Origin: a virus
Direction: 5' to 3' (one strand)
Virus record (IMG/VR): IMGVR_UViG_3300005096_000053
Location: 3,416-32,667 of that record
DNA length: 29,252 nucleotides
Shown: positions 22,248 through 28,762 of the stretch, piece after piece
How positions within the stretch are numbered: position 1 is the stretch's first letter
Layout of the letters: each line of letters begins with the position of its first letter
The notes under the pieces: model-generated
Databases searched by the model: none
The model's input: only the letters and a program-made list of their open reading frames with translations
What the model was told of the DNA's origin: nothing
Made by a program: the position numbers and the translations under genes

Positions 22248-22865
22248 ATGACAACGAAGAAAATCGGGATTACGCTTTCGGGGTTGAGAAAGCTACAGCC
22301 TTGCGCTCATCGTCTCGAAATAGTTGAGAAGCTAATTAAGTTCGGACGGCGCAAAGTCACCGCCAAACAAGCCGTAGAGGCCGGCGTTTCGCTTGATGAC
22401 TTGGTGTGGGTCGCTGCTGCGGTAGCTCATACGGATGAAAGTGTCGAACGGCGCCTCCGGCTCTGGATGGCTGATTGTGCTGTTCGCGTTTTGCATATTT
22501 ATGAGAAAGTCGGGGCAAGCGCGGCCCCGCGACTCGCTATTATTGCTGGACGTATGCTTGCTAATGGTGAGATTAACGCCGCCGTCATGGCCGCCGTCGG
22601 GGGCGCCGCTTTGGACGCCGCCGGGGGCGCCAGAGCCGGAAGCGCCGTTAGGGCTGCCGCTTGGGCCGCTGCCGGGGGCGCCGGGGCCAGGGAGGCCGCC
22701 GCCATCGCCGCCTCCGGGCCCGCCGGTGACATCGGGTCCGCCACCTGGTCCGATGTCAGTGCCGCCGAAGAAAAGTGGCAACTTAATCGGCTAGTTAACT
22801 GGCTGTCTGACCCTGAGCCAATTGAATTGGAATTGCCGTCCGTGATTAAGAGGGATACGAAATGA
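22248..22865 (+). CDS. Ala-rich helical protein, first gene of rightward operon
   Basis: The start at ATG 22248 (MTTKKIGITLS..) is chosen because AGGAG lies six bases upstream; the open frame begins earlier at 22218 but that would overlap the -10. The product has 205 residues. The first half is helical with 'DCAVRVLHIYEKVGASAAPRLAIIAGR', followed by about 70 residues made almost only of Ala, Gly and small residues in short imperfect repeats, a pattern seen in phage proteins of the 'R.AIEAAR...GEI..A..AA' kind, some labelled putative immunity proteins. At DNA level this is a run of GCCGCC/GGGGGCGCC units. Function unknown. Confidence 0.7.
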   Translation: MTTKKIGITLSGLRKLQPCAHRLEIVEKLIKFGRRKVTAKQAVEAGVSLDDLVWVAAAVAHTDESVERRLRLWMADCAVRVLHIYEKVGASAAPRLAIIAGRMLANGEINAAVMAAVGGAALDAAGGARAGSAVRAAAWAAAGGAGAREAAAIAASGPAGDIGSATWSDVSAAEEKWQLNRLVNWLSDPEPIELELPSVIKRDTK

Positions 22866-23239
22866 CCGATATCAACCAAGACAGGCAGGATGAAATCTGC
22901 ATCGCCTTTTACGATAACGGCACAGTCGTTGAGATACCCGCCGATGAGCAGAATTTCGAGGGTATGGTTTTAGCGGTTATGGCCGGGCCGGGTGAGATTT
23001 CTCGTATAATTGCATTTTCTCCGGATTGCAAAACCATCCCCCACGACATTACCAAGCAAATCGCCTGGGCGGTGTATTATCGGATTATGGACAGTGAGGT
23101 CGAATATGACGACGATACCTGGATACCGGATTTGGTTGATTGTGATGAGTTGCGGGCTGAGTTGCGGGAGAATGCGAGCTTCGATCCGGTTCGGGAGTGG
23201 GGCGTACGAACTATAGATAGTTCGGGGCGCGGGGTATGA
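22862..23239 (+). CDS. Hypothetical acidic protein
   Basis: These are 125 residues starting in an ATGA overlap with the gene before. The protein is acidic with 'FYDNGTVVEIPADEQNFE' and 'YYRIMDSEVEYDDDTWIPD', a mixed alpha/beta appearance, and no membrane segment. I do not recognise the family. Acidic small early proteins in this place are often host takeover or DNA-mimic proteins, but nothing in the sequence proves that. Confidence 0.6.
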   Translation: MTDINQDRQDEICIAFYDNGTVVEIPADEQNFEGMVLAVMAGPGEISRIIAFSPDCKTIPHDITKQIAWAVYYRIMDSEVEYDDDTWIPDLVDCDELRAELRENASFDPVREWGVRTIDSSGRGV

Positions 23240-23243
23240 GGCG

Positions 23244-23843
23244 ATGAAATCTCAATGCGGCGTTCCCGATTGCGCAAGCCCAGCACGGACAAGGGGGTGG
23301 TGTAGTAAGCACTATGCGCGCTGGCGTAAGCACGGAGACCCACTAAAAACCACCGGAGCAGCTCACGGTGAGCCGGGGGATTTCTTGTCTATGGCAGCTC
23401 TGTATTGCGGTGAGGCGTGCTTAATTTGGCCTTACGCAAGAATGAAATATGGATACGGGAAAATTAGAATAGGCCGCCGTGTAGAGCTAGTCCATCGGCA
23501 AATATGCATCGCCGCTCATGGGCCACCGCCAACCGAAAGCCACCAAGCGGCACATTCATGCGGGAAGGGTCACAAGGGGTGCTGTAATCCTAATCATTTG
23601 CGGTGGGCGACACCAAAAGAGAACCAAGCAGACTGTCTAATTCACGGAACGCGCCCTAGGGGTGAGTCGCATGGCAGGTCGAAACTGACTGAAGCTGATG
23701 TTTATGAAATCAGGCGTTTATTAACAACGGCTTTATTGCAGAAAGATATTGCGACGAAGCTCTCTATCTCATTCGCCACCGTTAGTTCGATTAAATTAGG
23801 GAGATATTGGTCTCACCTTTTGCCTCTCCCAGAAAAGGAATGA
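23244..23843 (+). CDS. Free-standing HNH endonuclease with HTH domain
   Basis: This is a 199-residue protein. N-terminal zinc knuckle: 'CGVPDCASPARTRGWCSKHY' (residues 5-24). HNH core around residues 88-130: 'HRQICIAAHGPPPTESHQAAH', then 'CGKGHKGCCNPNHLRWATPKEN'. The end 'RGESHGRSKLTEADVYEIRRL' followed by 'KDIATKLSISFATVSSIKLG' is a DNA-binding helix-turn-helix of the type found in homing HNH enzymes. It is unrelated in layout to the intein-nested HNH. It sits between hypothetical genes and may be a mobile gene inserted in the operon. Confidence 0.82.
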   Translation: MKSQCGVPDCASPARTRGWCSKHYARWRKHGDPLKTTGAAHGEPGDFLSMAALYCGEACLIWPYARMKYGYGKIRIGRRVELVHRQICIAAHGPPPTESHQAAHSCGKGHKGCCNPNHLRWATPKENQADCLIHGTRPRGESHGRSKLTEADVYEIRRLLTTALLQKDIATKLSISFATVSSIKLGRYWSHLLPLPEKE

Positions 23844-23846
23844 ATC

Positions 23847-23921
23847 ATGGTCACCATTTTTTCTATTCTGCTTATCGTCGCGATTGTGTCCGCAGTTTTT
23901 GACCTCCTGGACAGGTCATGA
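23847..23921 (+). CDS. 24-residue single-helix membrane peptide
   Basis: This is a short frame with AAGGAA eight bases before its ATG. Residues about 2-18 are nearly all Ile, Leu, Val, Ala and Phe, a single membrane helix, followed by a short polar end (DLLDRS). It overlaps the next peptide gene by ATGA. The ribosome binding site and the overlap chain argue that it is translated. Function unknown. Confidence 0.5.
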   Translation: MVTIFSILLIVAIVSAVFDLLDRS

Positions 23922-23989
23922 CCACCCTTGAGGCGGTGCTTTTCGTTTTCGTTTTGGTCTGGATTGGCAATATATTGGAGGGCAAATAA
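23918..23989 (+). CDS. 23-residue single-helix membrane peptide
   Basis: It starts in ATGA overlap with the previous peptide and ends in TAATG overlap with the next gene. Residues about 6-18 are strongly hydrophobic (VLFVFVLVWIG), bounded by Glu and a polar tail. Together with the preceding gene it forms a pair of adjacent membrane micro-proteins. Function unknown. Confidence 0.5.
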   Translation: MTTLEAVLFVFVLVWIGNILEGK

Positions 23990-24186
23990 TGGCCCAGATT
24001 ACGATGCAAAATAATCCGCCCGCTGATGGCTATGGGGTCGGGTATCATCTCCATGAGTTAACGGAATGTATCTCTGGCCTGGAAGCGGCAATTATCAATC
24101 ACCGTGCTGATATTACCGAACTACGGGCGCAAGCGCATCGGCTGTTTGCGCTTACCAATGAGCTGGATTTGGAGGTGATGGGATGA
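23989..24186 (+). CDS. Hypothetical 65-residue helical protein
   Basis: A strong ribosome binding site (GGAGGG) lies before the ATG. After a polar N-terminus the protein is one long amphipathic helix ('LTECISGLEAAIINHRADIT'), probably a coiled coil. It overlaps the next gene by ATGA. No family recognised. Confidence 0.6.
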   Translation: MAQITMQNNPPADGYGVGYHLHELTECISGLEAAIINHRADITELRAQAHRLFALTNELDLEVMG

Positions 24187-24449
24187 GTGAAATATCTGGA
24201 TATATTATCGGAATGGTAGCCCGTGAGCTTCATCCTAATGAATTACATTCTGAGTCCGTATGCTGTTCATGCGTGTCTCTTGCCGAGCGGGTCTTAACGA
24301 TAGCTTATTACGGAGAGCTGGTTAGTACTTTGGAGAAAATTCAGGGAATCGCATATCAGAATTATGGGCGGCAGAATGAAAAGATGGCCGACATTGAACC
24401 GCTTGCCCGCGACATTCTAGCCAAGATCAGGGGTGAAACCAATGAGTGA
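24183..24449 (+). CDS. Hypothetical 88-residue protein
   Basis: It starts in ATGA overlap with the gene before and ends eight bases inside the Rad52-like gene. The sequence has a 'CCSC' cysteine cluster near residue 27 and helical stretches after it, and no recognisable domain. It belongs to the same transcription unit as the annealing protein. Confidence 0.6.
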   Translation: MSEISGYIIGMVARELHPNELHSESVCCSCVSLAERVLTIAYYGELVSTLEKIQGIAYQNYGRQNEKMADIEPLARDILAKIRGETNE

Positions 24450-24963
24450 CCACCAAGAGCTTTTCGACCATCTATCAGCGCCATTCCCAACCGAAGTTAT
24501 CTCTTGGCGCGTTGGGGCTACAAACAAAGGCAAAACCTCTGGTATGGCGCTCGCCTATATCGACGCCAGGGACTTAATGGACAGACTTGATGCTGTCGTT
24601 GGATTCGAATGCTGGCAAAACCGATACACGCACACTGCGACAAAAACCGTTTGCGAAATCGGAATATTAATCAGTGGCAATTGGGTATGGAAGGCAGACG
24701 GGGCTGGAGATACTGATTATGAGGCCGATAAAGGTGCCCTGTCTGATGCCTTTAAGCGCGCCGGCGTTCGATGGGGGATTGCCCGGTATCTTTACGGAAT
24801 GAAAACTCCCTGGGTGTCCATTGAGCAAAAAGGCCGATCAGCCGTAATCACATCTGAGGGGGTAAAGTCTCTTAATGCTGTCCATGAATTAATGGCGAAG
24901 AATATTGGCTTTAAGGGCAATAAACGTAAATCCTCCGCCCTCGCAAAGCGCGAGGAACTATGA
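24442..24963 (+). CDS. Rad52/Rad22-family single-strand annealing protein
   Basis: ATG 24442 is preferred to the GTG at 24433. The product has 173 residues. The Rad52-like core is clear: 'WRVGATNKGKTSGMALAYID', 'LDAVVGFECWQNRY' and 'DADYEADKGALSDAFKRAG'-type wording (here 'DTDYEADKGALSDAFKRAGV', about residues 91-110) and 'WGIARYLYGM'. Such proteins anneal single strands in phage recombination. The protein ends after KREEL; a following frame (24971-25135) looks like its missing C-terminal tail and would join with a one-base shift. Confidence 0.85.
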   Translation: MSDHQELFDHLSAPFPTEVISWRVGATNKGKTSGMALAYIDARDLMDRLDAVVGFECWQNRYTHTATKTVCEIGILISGNWVWKADGAGDTDYEADKGALSDAFKRAGVRWGIARYLYGMKTPWVSIEQKGRSAVITSEGVKSLNAVHELMAKNIGFKGNKRKSSALAKREEL

Positions 24964-24970
24964 GAAATTC

Positions 24971-25135
24971 ATGGATGAGATTGAAGGCTGTAAAAATGAG
25001 GGGGCACTCAATCGCTGGTGGGATATGCGGGCGGCAGATCGATCAATCATGCCTATTTCCTGGGAAGAGCCGATTCATGAGGCGTGGGACAGAAAGCTAA
25101 ATGAATTATCAGATCAAACCACACCGGAGGCCTAG
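24971..25135 (+). CDS. Possible C-terminal segment of the Rad52-like protein, or small separate gene
   Basis: The ATG at 24971 gives 54 residues: 'MDEIEGCKNEGALNRWWDM' then 'ISWEEPIHEAWDRKLNEL'. The same frame is open further upstream through the end of the Rad52-like gene, and 'NYEKF' just before the ATG continues smoothly from KREE with one base skipped. The pattern is like the helical tail of phage annealing proteins. No ribosome binding site precedes the ATG. Separate translation by coupling is equally possible. Confidence 0.45.
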   Translation: MDEIEGCKNEGALNRWWDMRAADRSIMPISWEEPIHEAWDRKLNELSDQTTPEA

Positions 25136-25137
25136 TA

Positions 25138-25479
25138 ATGACATTTGATCCAAGTAAGCCAGTCCAGACGCGCGATGGGCATAAGGCTCGGGTTTTGTGC
25201 ACAGACCTTGATGGACCGAAGCCCATCGGGGCAGGTATATATTTATCTGGGGGCTCAATGGAATTCTTGTACAGTTACCTTTCTTCTGGACGCTTGGATG
25301 ACGCTACTCCAAACGGTGACGACCTTGTTAACGCTCCCGAGAAGCGTACAGTTTGGATAAATTTCTATCGCACGGGTGCTACTTTGTATTACACGCGAAA
25401 AGAGGCAGATAAATACGCCACACTGGATCGTTTGTCCTGCATCGAAGTGCAGGGGATTGACGGAGAGGGGCTGGAGTGA
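25138..25479 (+). CDS. Conserved hypothetical phage protein
   Basis: This is a 113-residue protein with a strong ribosome binding site (GGAGG) before the ATG. It opens 'FDPSKPVQTRDGHKARVLCT' and has 'DDLVNAPEKRTVWINFYR' and 'YTRKEADKYA', wording frequent in small phage proteins of temperate phages of many Proteobacteria. It is beta-rich. Function not known. It overlaps ninB as GTGA. Confidence 0.65.
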   Translation: MTFDPSKPVQTRDGHKARVLCTDLDGPKPIGAGIYLSGGSMEFLYSYLSSGRLDDATPNGDDLVNAPEKRTVWINFYRTGATLYYTRKEADKYATLDRLSCIEVQGIDGEGLE

Positions 25480-25862
25480 CCCGCGCCACGCTCATCCTGC
25501 ATAATGATCGGATACGCCAGAGGGCTATCGGGTGGGTCAAGAATGCTCCGGAAAATACGGTTGTTGAGTTTAAGCAGGTCAAAAGAAGCATACCACAAAA
25601 CGACCGGCTGTGGGCGCACCTTACCGAAGTTTCGAAGCAATTGGAATGGCACGGGCAGAGCTTGCCGCCATCAGATTGGAAGCTGATATTCATGGATGCG
25701 TTAAATCGAGAATTACGGATTGTGCCGAATATCGAGGGTAATGGATTCGTAAACCTCGGTCAGTCAACGTCAAAGCTCACCAAGCCGGAAATGAGCGACC
25801 TCATGGAGCTGATATCTGCCTTTGGGGCTGATCGCGGCGTGAAATTCAAGGAAGGGAGTTAG
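25476..25862 (+). CDS. ninB: NinB-like recombination protein
   Basis: This is a 128-residue protein starting with GTG in a GTGA overlap, with GGAGAGGGG upstream. The wording 'QNDRLWAHLTEVSKQLEWHG', 'DWKLIFMDAL' and 'NLGQSTSKLTKPEMSDLMEL' followed by 'FGADRGV' is characteristic of NinB (lambda Orf), a protein that helps single-strand annealing and RecA loading. Its place two genes after the Rad52-like protein fits a recombination module. Confidence 0.88.
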   Translation: MTRATLILHNDRIRQRAIGWVKNAPENTVVEFKQVKRSIPQNDRLWAHLTEVSKQLEWHGQSLPPSDWKLIFMDALNRELRIVPNIEGNGFVNLGQSTSKLTKPEMSDLMELISAFGADRGVKFKEGS

Positions 25863-25864
25863 GT

Positions 25865-26314
25865 ATGATCGGTCTCACTAAAAGGCAATCTGATGTCCTG
25901 AAGTTCATCGCGAATTATCAGAATGAGCATGACATTACTCCGACTTATCGGGACATTTCAATTGGGGTTGAGATGAAATCACTTAGCCAGATTCATAAAA
26001 CGATAGATGGACTGTGGCAACGCGGTTTCGTTACATATCGCCCTGGATACGCCAGGACGCTTAAGCTTACGGAAAGAGCTCATGACGCGCTTAATGAGAA
26101 AAAGTGGCGCGGCATGGCTACAGTACCAAAAGATGGCTCACCAATCTACGTCTGGTATCAATATCAAGACGGGATAGGAATTGTAAACAAAACTTATTGG
26201 ATGGAGGAGTCAGGTTCTTTGGCGGGGTCCAGCCGGAAGGTAGAGCTTTTTTCTGGCTGGATGCCAGCAGAGGAATGGCCTAAGCCACCAAACATAGTTG
26301 AGGTAAGGGAATGA
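25865..26314 (+). CDS. LexA-type DNA-binding domain fused to a DUF551-like domain
   Basis: This is a 149-residue protein. Residues 1-70 match the LexA N-terminal winged helix: 'LTKRQSDVLKFIANYQNEHD', 'PTYRDISIGVEMKSLSQIH', 'LWQRGFV'. There is no S24 self-cleaving peptidase; instead residues about 78-145 read 'WRGMATVPKDGSPIYVWYQY' and end 'FSGWMPAEEWP', the DUF551 pattern. So it could bind DNA but could not be inactivated by RecA-driven cleavage. GGAG lies before the ATG. Confidence 0.75.
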   Translation: MIGLTKRQSDVLKFIANYQNEHDITPTYRDISIGVEMKSLSQIHKTIDGLWQRGFVTYRPGYARTLKLTERAHDALNEKKWRGMATVPKDGSPIYVWYQYQDGIGIVNKTYWMEESGSLAGSSRKVELFSGWMPAEEWPKPPNIVEVRE

Positions 26315-26646
26315 GCGCCCCGAAACGCATTCAGCTAAAGCGCACTAAAGGTTGGCGCAAGCCTGCCAATACGGTTGTTGTTGCTCGCTCGTCGAAATGG
26401 GGTAATCCGTTTAAAGTCGGGCTCTTTGATTGTGGGTGTCGTTCGCGGTGCCAGTGTTCGCGCAACGATTTTCGTGCGGCAACGGCAGAAGAGGCGATAA
26501 TCCAGCATCGATTTTGGTTAGAGAGACATACCCCGAAACGGCTTAAGGAAAAGCTGGCACCGTTGCGCGGAAAAGACCTAGCGTGCTGGTGCCCGCTGGA
26601 CCAGCCGTGCCATGCAGATATATTATTGGAGATAGCAAATGAGTGA
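26311..26646 (+). CDS. DUF4326-like protein
   Basis: This is a 111-residue protein with 'RIQLKRTKGWRKPANTVVV', 'KWGNPF' and the C-terminal 'LRGKDLACWCPLDQPCHADI', the markers of DUF4326, which is common in phages and of unknown biochemical role. The cysteine pairs (CGC..CQC and CWC..C) suggest metal binding. It starts in ATGA overlap and its end overlaps the next gene by eight bases. Confidence 0.8.
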   Translation: MSAPKRIQLKRTKGWRKPANTVVVARSSKWGNPFKVGLFDCGCRSRCQCSRNDFRAATAEEAIIQHRFWLERHTPKRLKEKLAPLRGKDLACWCPLDQPCHADILLEIANE

Positions 26647-26902
26647 ATCTGAAAGCCCATGGGGTGCCGGTGATGAAGCTGAGGAAGCGGGAATTTCATC
26701 CTATCAAAAAGAATTTAATAGGTGCGTGACGATTCTTCAGCAAGCTGTAGAAGGCTCTAAGAACCAACGCGAAACAGTCACCATACTTGCTTGCTTAGCC
26801 TTGTTTGGTGCAGCTAAGGGGGACGGGATGAGCCTGGAAGAGATATCAGAGATAATCCTAGAGGGGGCCAAGATACTTGATAAAGGAATATTAACGAAAT
26901 GA
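26639..26902 (+). CDS. Hypothetical protein, first of a tandem paralogue pair
   Basis: This is an 87-residue protein that shares its layout with the next gene: MSES...G.GDEAEE, a central helix, 'ETVTILACLALFGAAKGDGMS' and 'LEEISEIILEGAKIL'. The pair therefore arose by duplication. It is acidic and helical. No family recognised. Confidence 0.65.
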   Translation: MSESESPWGAGDEAEEAGISSYQKEFNRCVTILQQAVEGSKNQRETVTILACLALFGAAKGDGMSLEEISEIILEGAKILDKGILTK

Positions 26903-27159
26903 GTGAGTCAGATACCCTACGAGGCGGCGGTGATGAGGCCGAAGAAGATGCGTTTAGGTGTAATGTTGATAAAAGTTTTGAAATAATTAACCAAGCAATA
27001 AGGCTCTCAAACAATCCGACGGAGACAATCGTGATAATTTCTTGTTTAGCGCTAACCACCTATGCTGGAAGTCATGGTTATAGCCTTGAAGAGGCGTCAG
27101 AGAAAATCCTCAGGGCGGCAAAGACACTTCGCCCCCCGAAAAAGGGGCCGTTGAAATGA
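26899..27159 (+). CDS. Hypothetical protein, second of a tandem paralogue pair
   Basis: This is an 86-residue protein starting in ATGA overlap with its paralogue. It keeps MSES, the GDEAEE box, 'ETIVIISCLALTTYAGSHGYS' and 'LEEASEKILRAAKTL', but the other positions differ widely, so the duplication is old. The end is basic (RPPKKGPLK), unlike the first copy. Function unknown; the two may form a heterodimer. Confidence 0.65.
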   Translation: MSESDTLRGGGDEAEEDAFRCNVDKSFEIINQAIRLSNNPTETIVIISCLALTTYAGSHGYSLEEASEKILRAAKTLRPPKKGPLK

Positions 27160-27539
27160 GTACCGTCACCCGCCCAGAAACAGCCTTCCAACGCCCTAAA
27201 CAGCGCCGCCCGCGCAAGGAGGCAGGATCGCACCTTGCCTACCTTCGTGGCCTGCCCTGCCTCGGTTGTGGGGCGCTTGGGCGATCTGATGCCGCTCATA
27301 TTCGGAGCTCCGCGCCAAAGTTCGGAAAACGTGAAACCGGCAAAGCAGAAAAGCCTGACGACAAATGGGCGGTGCCTTTGTGCCGGGCATGTCATACCGA
27401 GCAGCACAAAATGAGCGAAGCCGAATTCTGGTCTGGTCGAGGGCTTGAACTGTTCGCAATAGCCCTAGCTTTATGGGCCTGCACGGGCGACGACGAAGCC
27501 GGGCTGCTGATTATTCAGGAGAATATGAACAATGCTTAG
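27156..27539 (+). CDS. HNH nuclease-like protein (DUF968/nin region type)
   Basis: This is a 127-residue protein. A CxxC ('PCLGCGALG', about residue 33), 'SDAAHIRSS', 'WAVPLCRACHTEQHKMSEAEF' give the C-C..H..CxxCH..H arrangement of small HNH nucleases often found in phage nin regions. The N-terminus is basic (PKQRRPRKEAG). It starts in ATGA overlap and overlaps the Fic gene by eight bases. Likely a recombination or DNA-processing nuclease. Confidence 0.75.
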   Translation: MSTVTRPETAFQRPKQRRPRKEAGSHLAYLRGLPCLGCGALGRSDAAHIRSSAPKFGKRETGKAEKPDDKWAVPLCRACHTEQHKMSEAEFWSGRGLELFAIALALWACTGDDEAGLLIIQENMNNA

Positions 27540-27984
27540 AAATTTCCTGGCCGAATCCAATAGGATTGAAAACGAGTTCCACGCCGTTACTCAAGGTGAG
27601 GTTGATAGCCTGCGGGAATTTTTGGAAAGTCCGTTGACGCTGGAATCTACCTGTGAATTCCAAGAGTTCACAACACATGATCGCTCACTCCGAATTTTGG
27701 GCGGCATGGACATCATTATTGGTGGGTTCGTGCCCCCGCGTGGCGGCATAGATATAAAAACAAGACTGGTTGACTTGCTAAGCGACATAAAGGGCTGCAG
27801 GTTAACCCCCTTCGTCGCTCACTGTCGCTTTGAAACTCTGCATCCGTTTATGGATGGAAACGGGCGCACAGGCCGGGCGATATGGCTCTGGCAAATGAAC
27901 GCATCTGCTAAGTGTGTCTACCAAGATAGCTTTCTGCAAACATTTTATTATCAGGCTTTGGATGCCTCGGATGGAAGGAATTAA
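27532..27984 (+). CDS. Fic-domain AMP transferase with N-terminal inhibitory motif
   Basis: This is a 150-residue protein. The Fic active site HPFMDGNGRTGR (residues 104-115) is complete, including the catalytic His and the phosphate-binding GNGR. Near the start, SNRIEN (residues 9-14) fits the (S/T)xxxE(G/N) inhibitory helix found in class II Fic proteins, whose Glu blocks ATP binding. At 150 residues it is little more than the catalytic core. Fic proteins usually AMPylate a target Tyr, Ser or Thr; the target here is unknown. It may serve host takeover or phage defence. It is coupled to the next gene by TAATG. Confidence 0.85.
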   Translation: MLRNFLAESNRIENEFHAVTQGEVDSLREFLESPLTLESTCEFQEFTTHDRSLRILGGMDIIIGGFVPPRGGIDIKTRLVDLLSDIKGCRLTPFVAHCRFETLHPFMDGNGRTGRAIWLWQMNASAKCVYQDSFLQTFYYQALDASDGRN

Positions 27985-28145
27985 TGATTAAAATGCTGGT
28001 TGCAAAGTGGCTATGTTTGCATGAGTGGAATCTAGAGAAGCGGCTAAACAAATTTGAGGACGCGCATGGAACTATACCCATCAGAATAGACCTTCTGTTT
28101 ATATGCAAAAAATGCGGCAAATTCAGGAAAATAAGGAGCACATAA
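27984..28145 (+). CDS. 53-residue CxxC protein
   Basis: This short gene starts in TAATG overlap with the Fic gene and ends in TAATG overlap with the next gene. The product is basic with 'CLHEWNLEKRL' early and ends 'FICKKCGKFRKI', a CxxC knuckle; a Cys and a His earlier could complete a zinc site. The double overlap is good evidence for translation. Function unknown. Confidence 0.6.
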   Translation: MIKMLVAKWLCLHEWNLEKRLNKFEDAHGTIPIRIDLLFICKKCGKFRKIRST

Positions 28146-28528
28146 TGTTTGAGAAGCTTAAGGAGGACCTTCCTCTATCCTGGAGGCTTCCGGCGAAAAG
28201 TGCTGAAATCCAGATGTATACTACACTCTCAAATGGGGACGTGTATATGAGTATTAATATTCCAAAGGAAATTTGTGATAGACTTTGGTGGGCTAAAAGG
28301 TCCGTGAAAATTTCAGTCCGCATAGGTACGGGTAAGCATTACGGACTGCTCAAGCTAAGCAACGATGGTGATTATACGCTTTCTTTTAACCCATCTGATC
28401 CCACAGGATGGGTTTCTTTCCGAGCTTCTAAATGGCTCGTGATGCAAAAAACGCCTGACACAGCCGTGAAGCATACTATAGATAATGATTCACTCATTAT
28501 CACGATTCCGGAGGGATGGATATTATAA
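28145..28528 (+). CDS. Hypothetical beta-rich protein
   Basis: The open frame begins at 28103, but ATG 28145 (MFEKLKEDL..) is chosen because AAGGAG lies close upstream and it avoids overlap with the 53-residue gene. The product has 127 residues. The middle has alternating hydrophobic segments ('VYMSINIPKEICDRLWW', 'VKISVRIGTGKHYGLLKL', 'SLIITIPEGW') that suggest a beta sandwich. No family recognised. Confidence 0.6.
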   Translation: MFEKLKEDLPLSWRLPAKSAEIQMYTTLSNGDVYMSINIPKEICDRLWWAKRSVKISVRIGTGKHYGLLKLSNDGDYTLSFNPSDPTGWVSFRASKWLVMQKTPDTAVKHTIDNDSLIITIPEGWIL

Positions 28529-28761
28529 TGTTTGACCTTAGAAAATCATACACAAACCCTGCTGCCGACCAATGGGGCCGGCGGCGGAAGATGCAGCCTG
28601 GGCCACACGTAATTACCCATGTGTCCCGTGAAAAACTTGAACCAAAGCAGGCGGCAGCTGAGGGTCGGAGATATCGCCCGATTTATCTAGGGATAGACAA
28701 GAGGCACATCGCCAGAAGCAAATTCGTTCCGAAGGAATGCCGTGCACGTGGGTGTCGTTAA
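28528..28761 (+). CDS. Hypothetical basic protein
   Basis: ATG 28528 (MFDLRKSY..) in TAATG overlap with the upstream stop is preferred over an in-frame ATG at 28516. The product has 77 residues, rich in Arg, Lys and Pro, with no recognised domain. The C-terminal 'KFVPKECRARGCR' has two cysteines. It is followed directly by the deaminase gene. Confidence 0.55.
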   Translation: MFDLRKSYTNPAADQWGRRRKMQPGPHVITHVSREKLEPKQAAAEGRRYRPIYLGIDKRHIARSKFVPKECRARGCR

Positions 28762-28762
28762 C

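Noticed and set aside
22332-22781. A collagen-like Gly-X-Y frame on the minus strand
   Set aside because: It lies exactly opposite the Ala-rich repeat of the plus-strand gene; GCC/GGC repeats give Gly-Pro-rich shadows. No start signal or place in the operon supports it.
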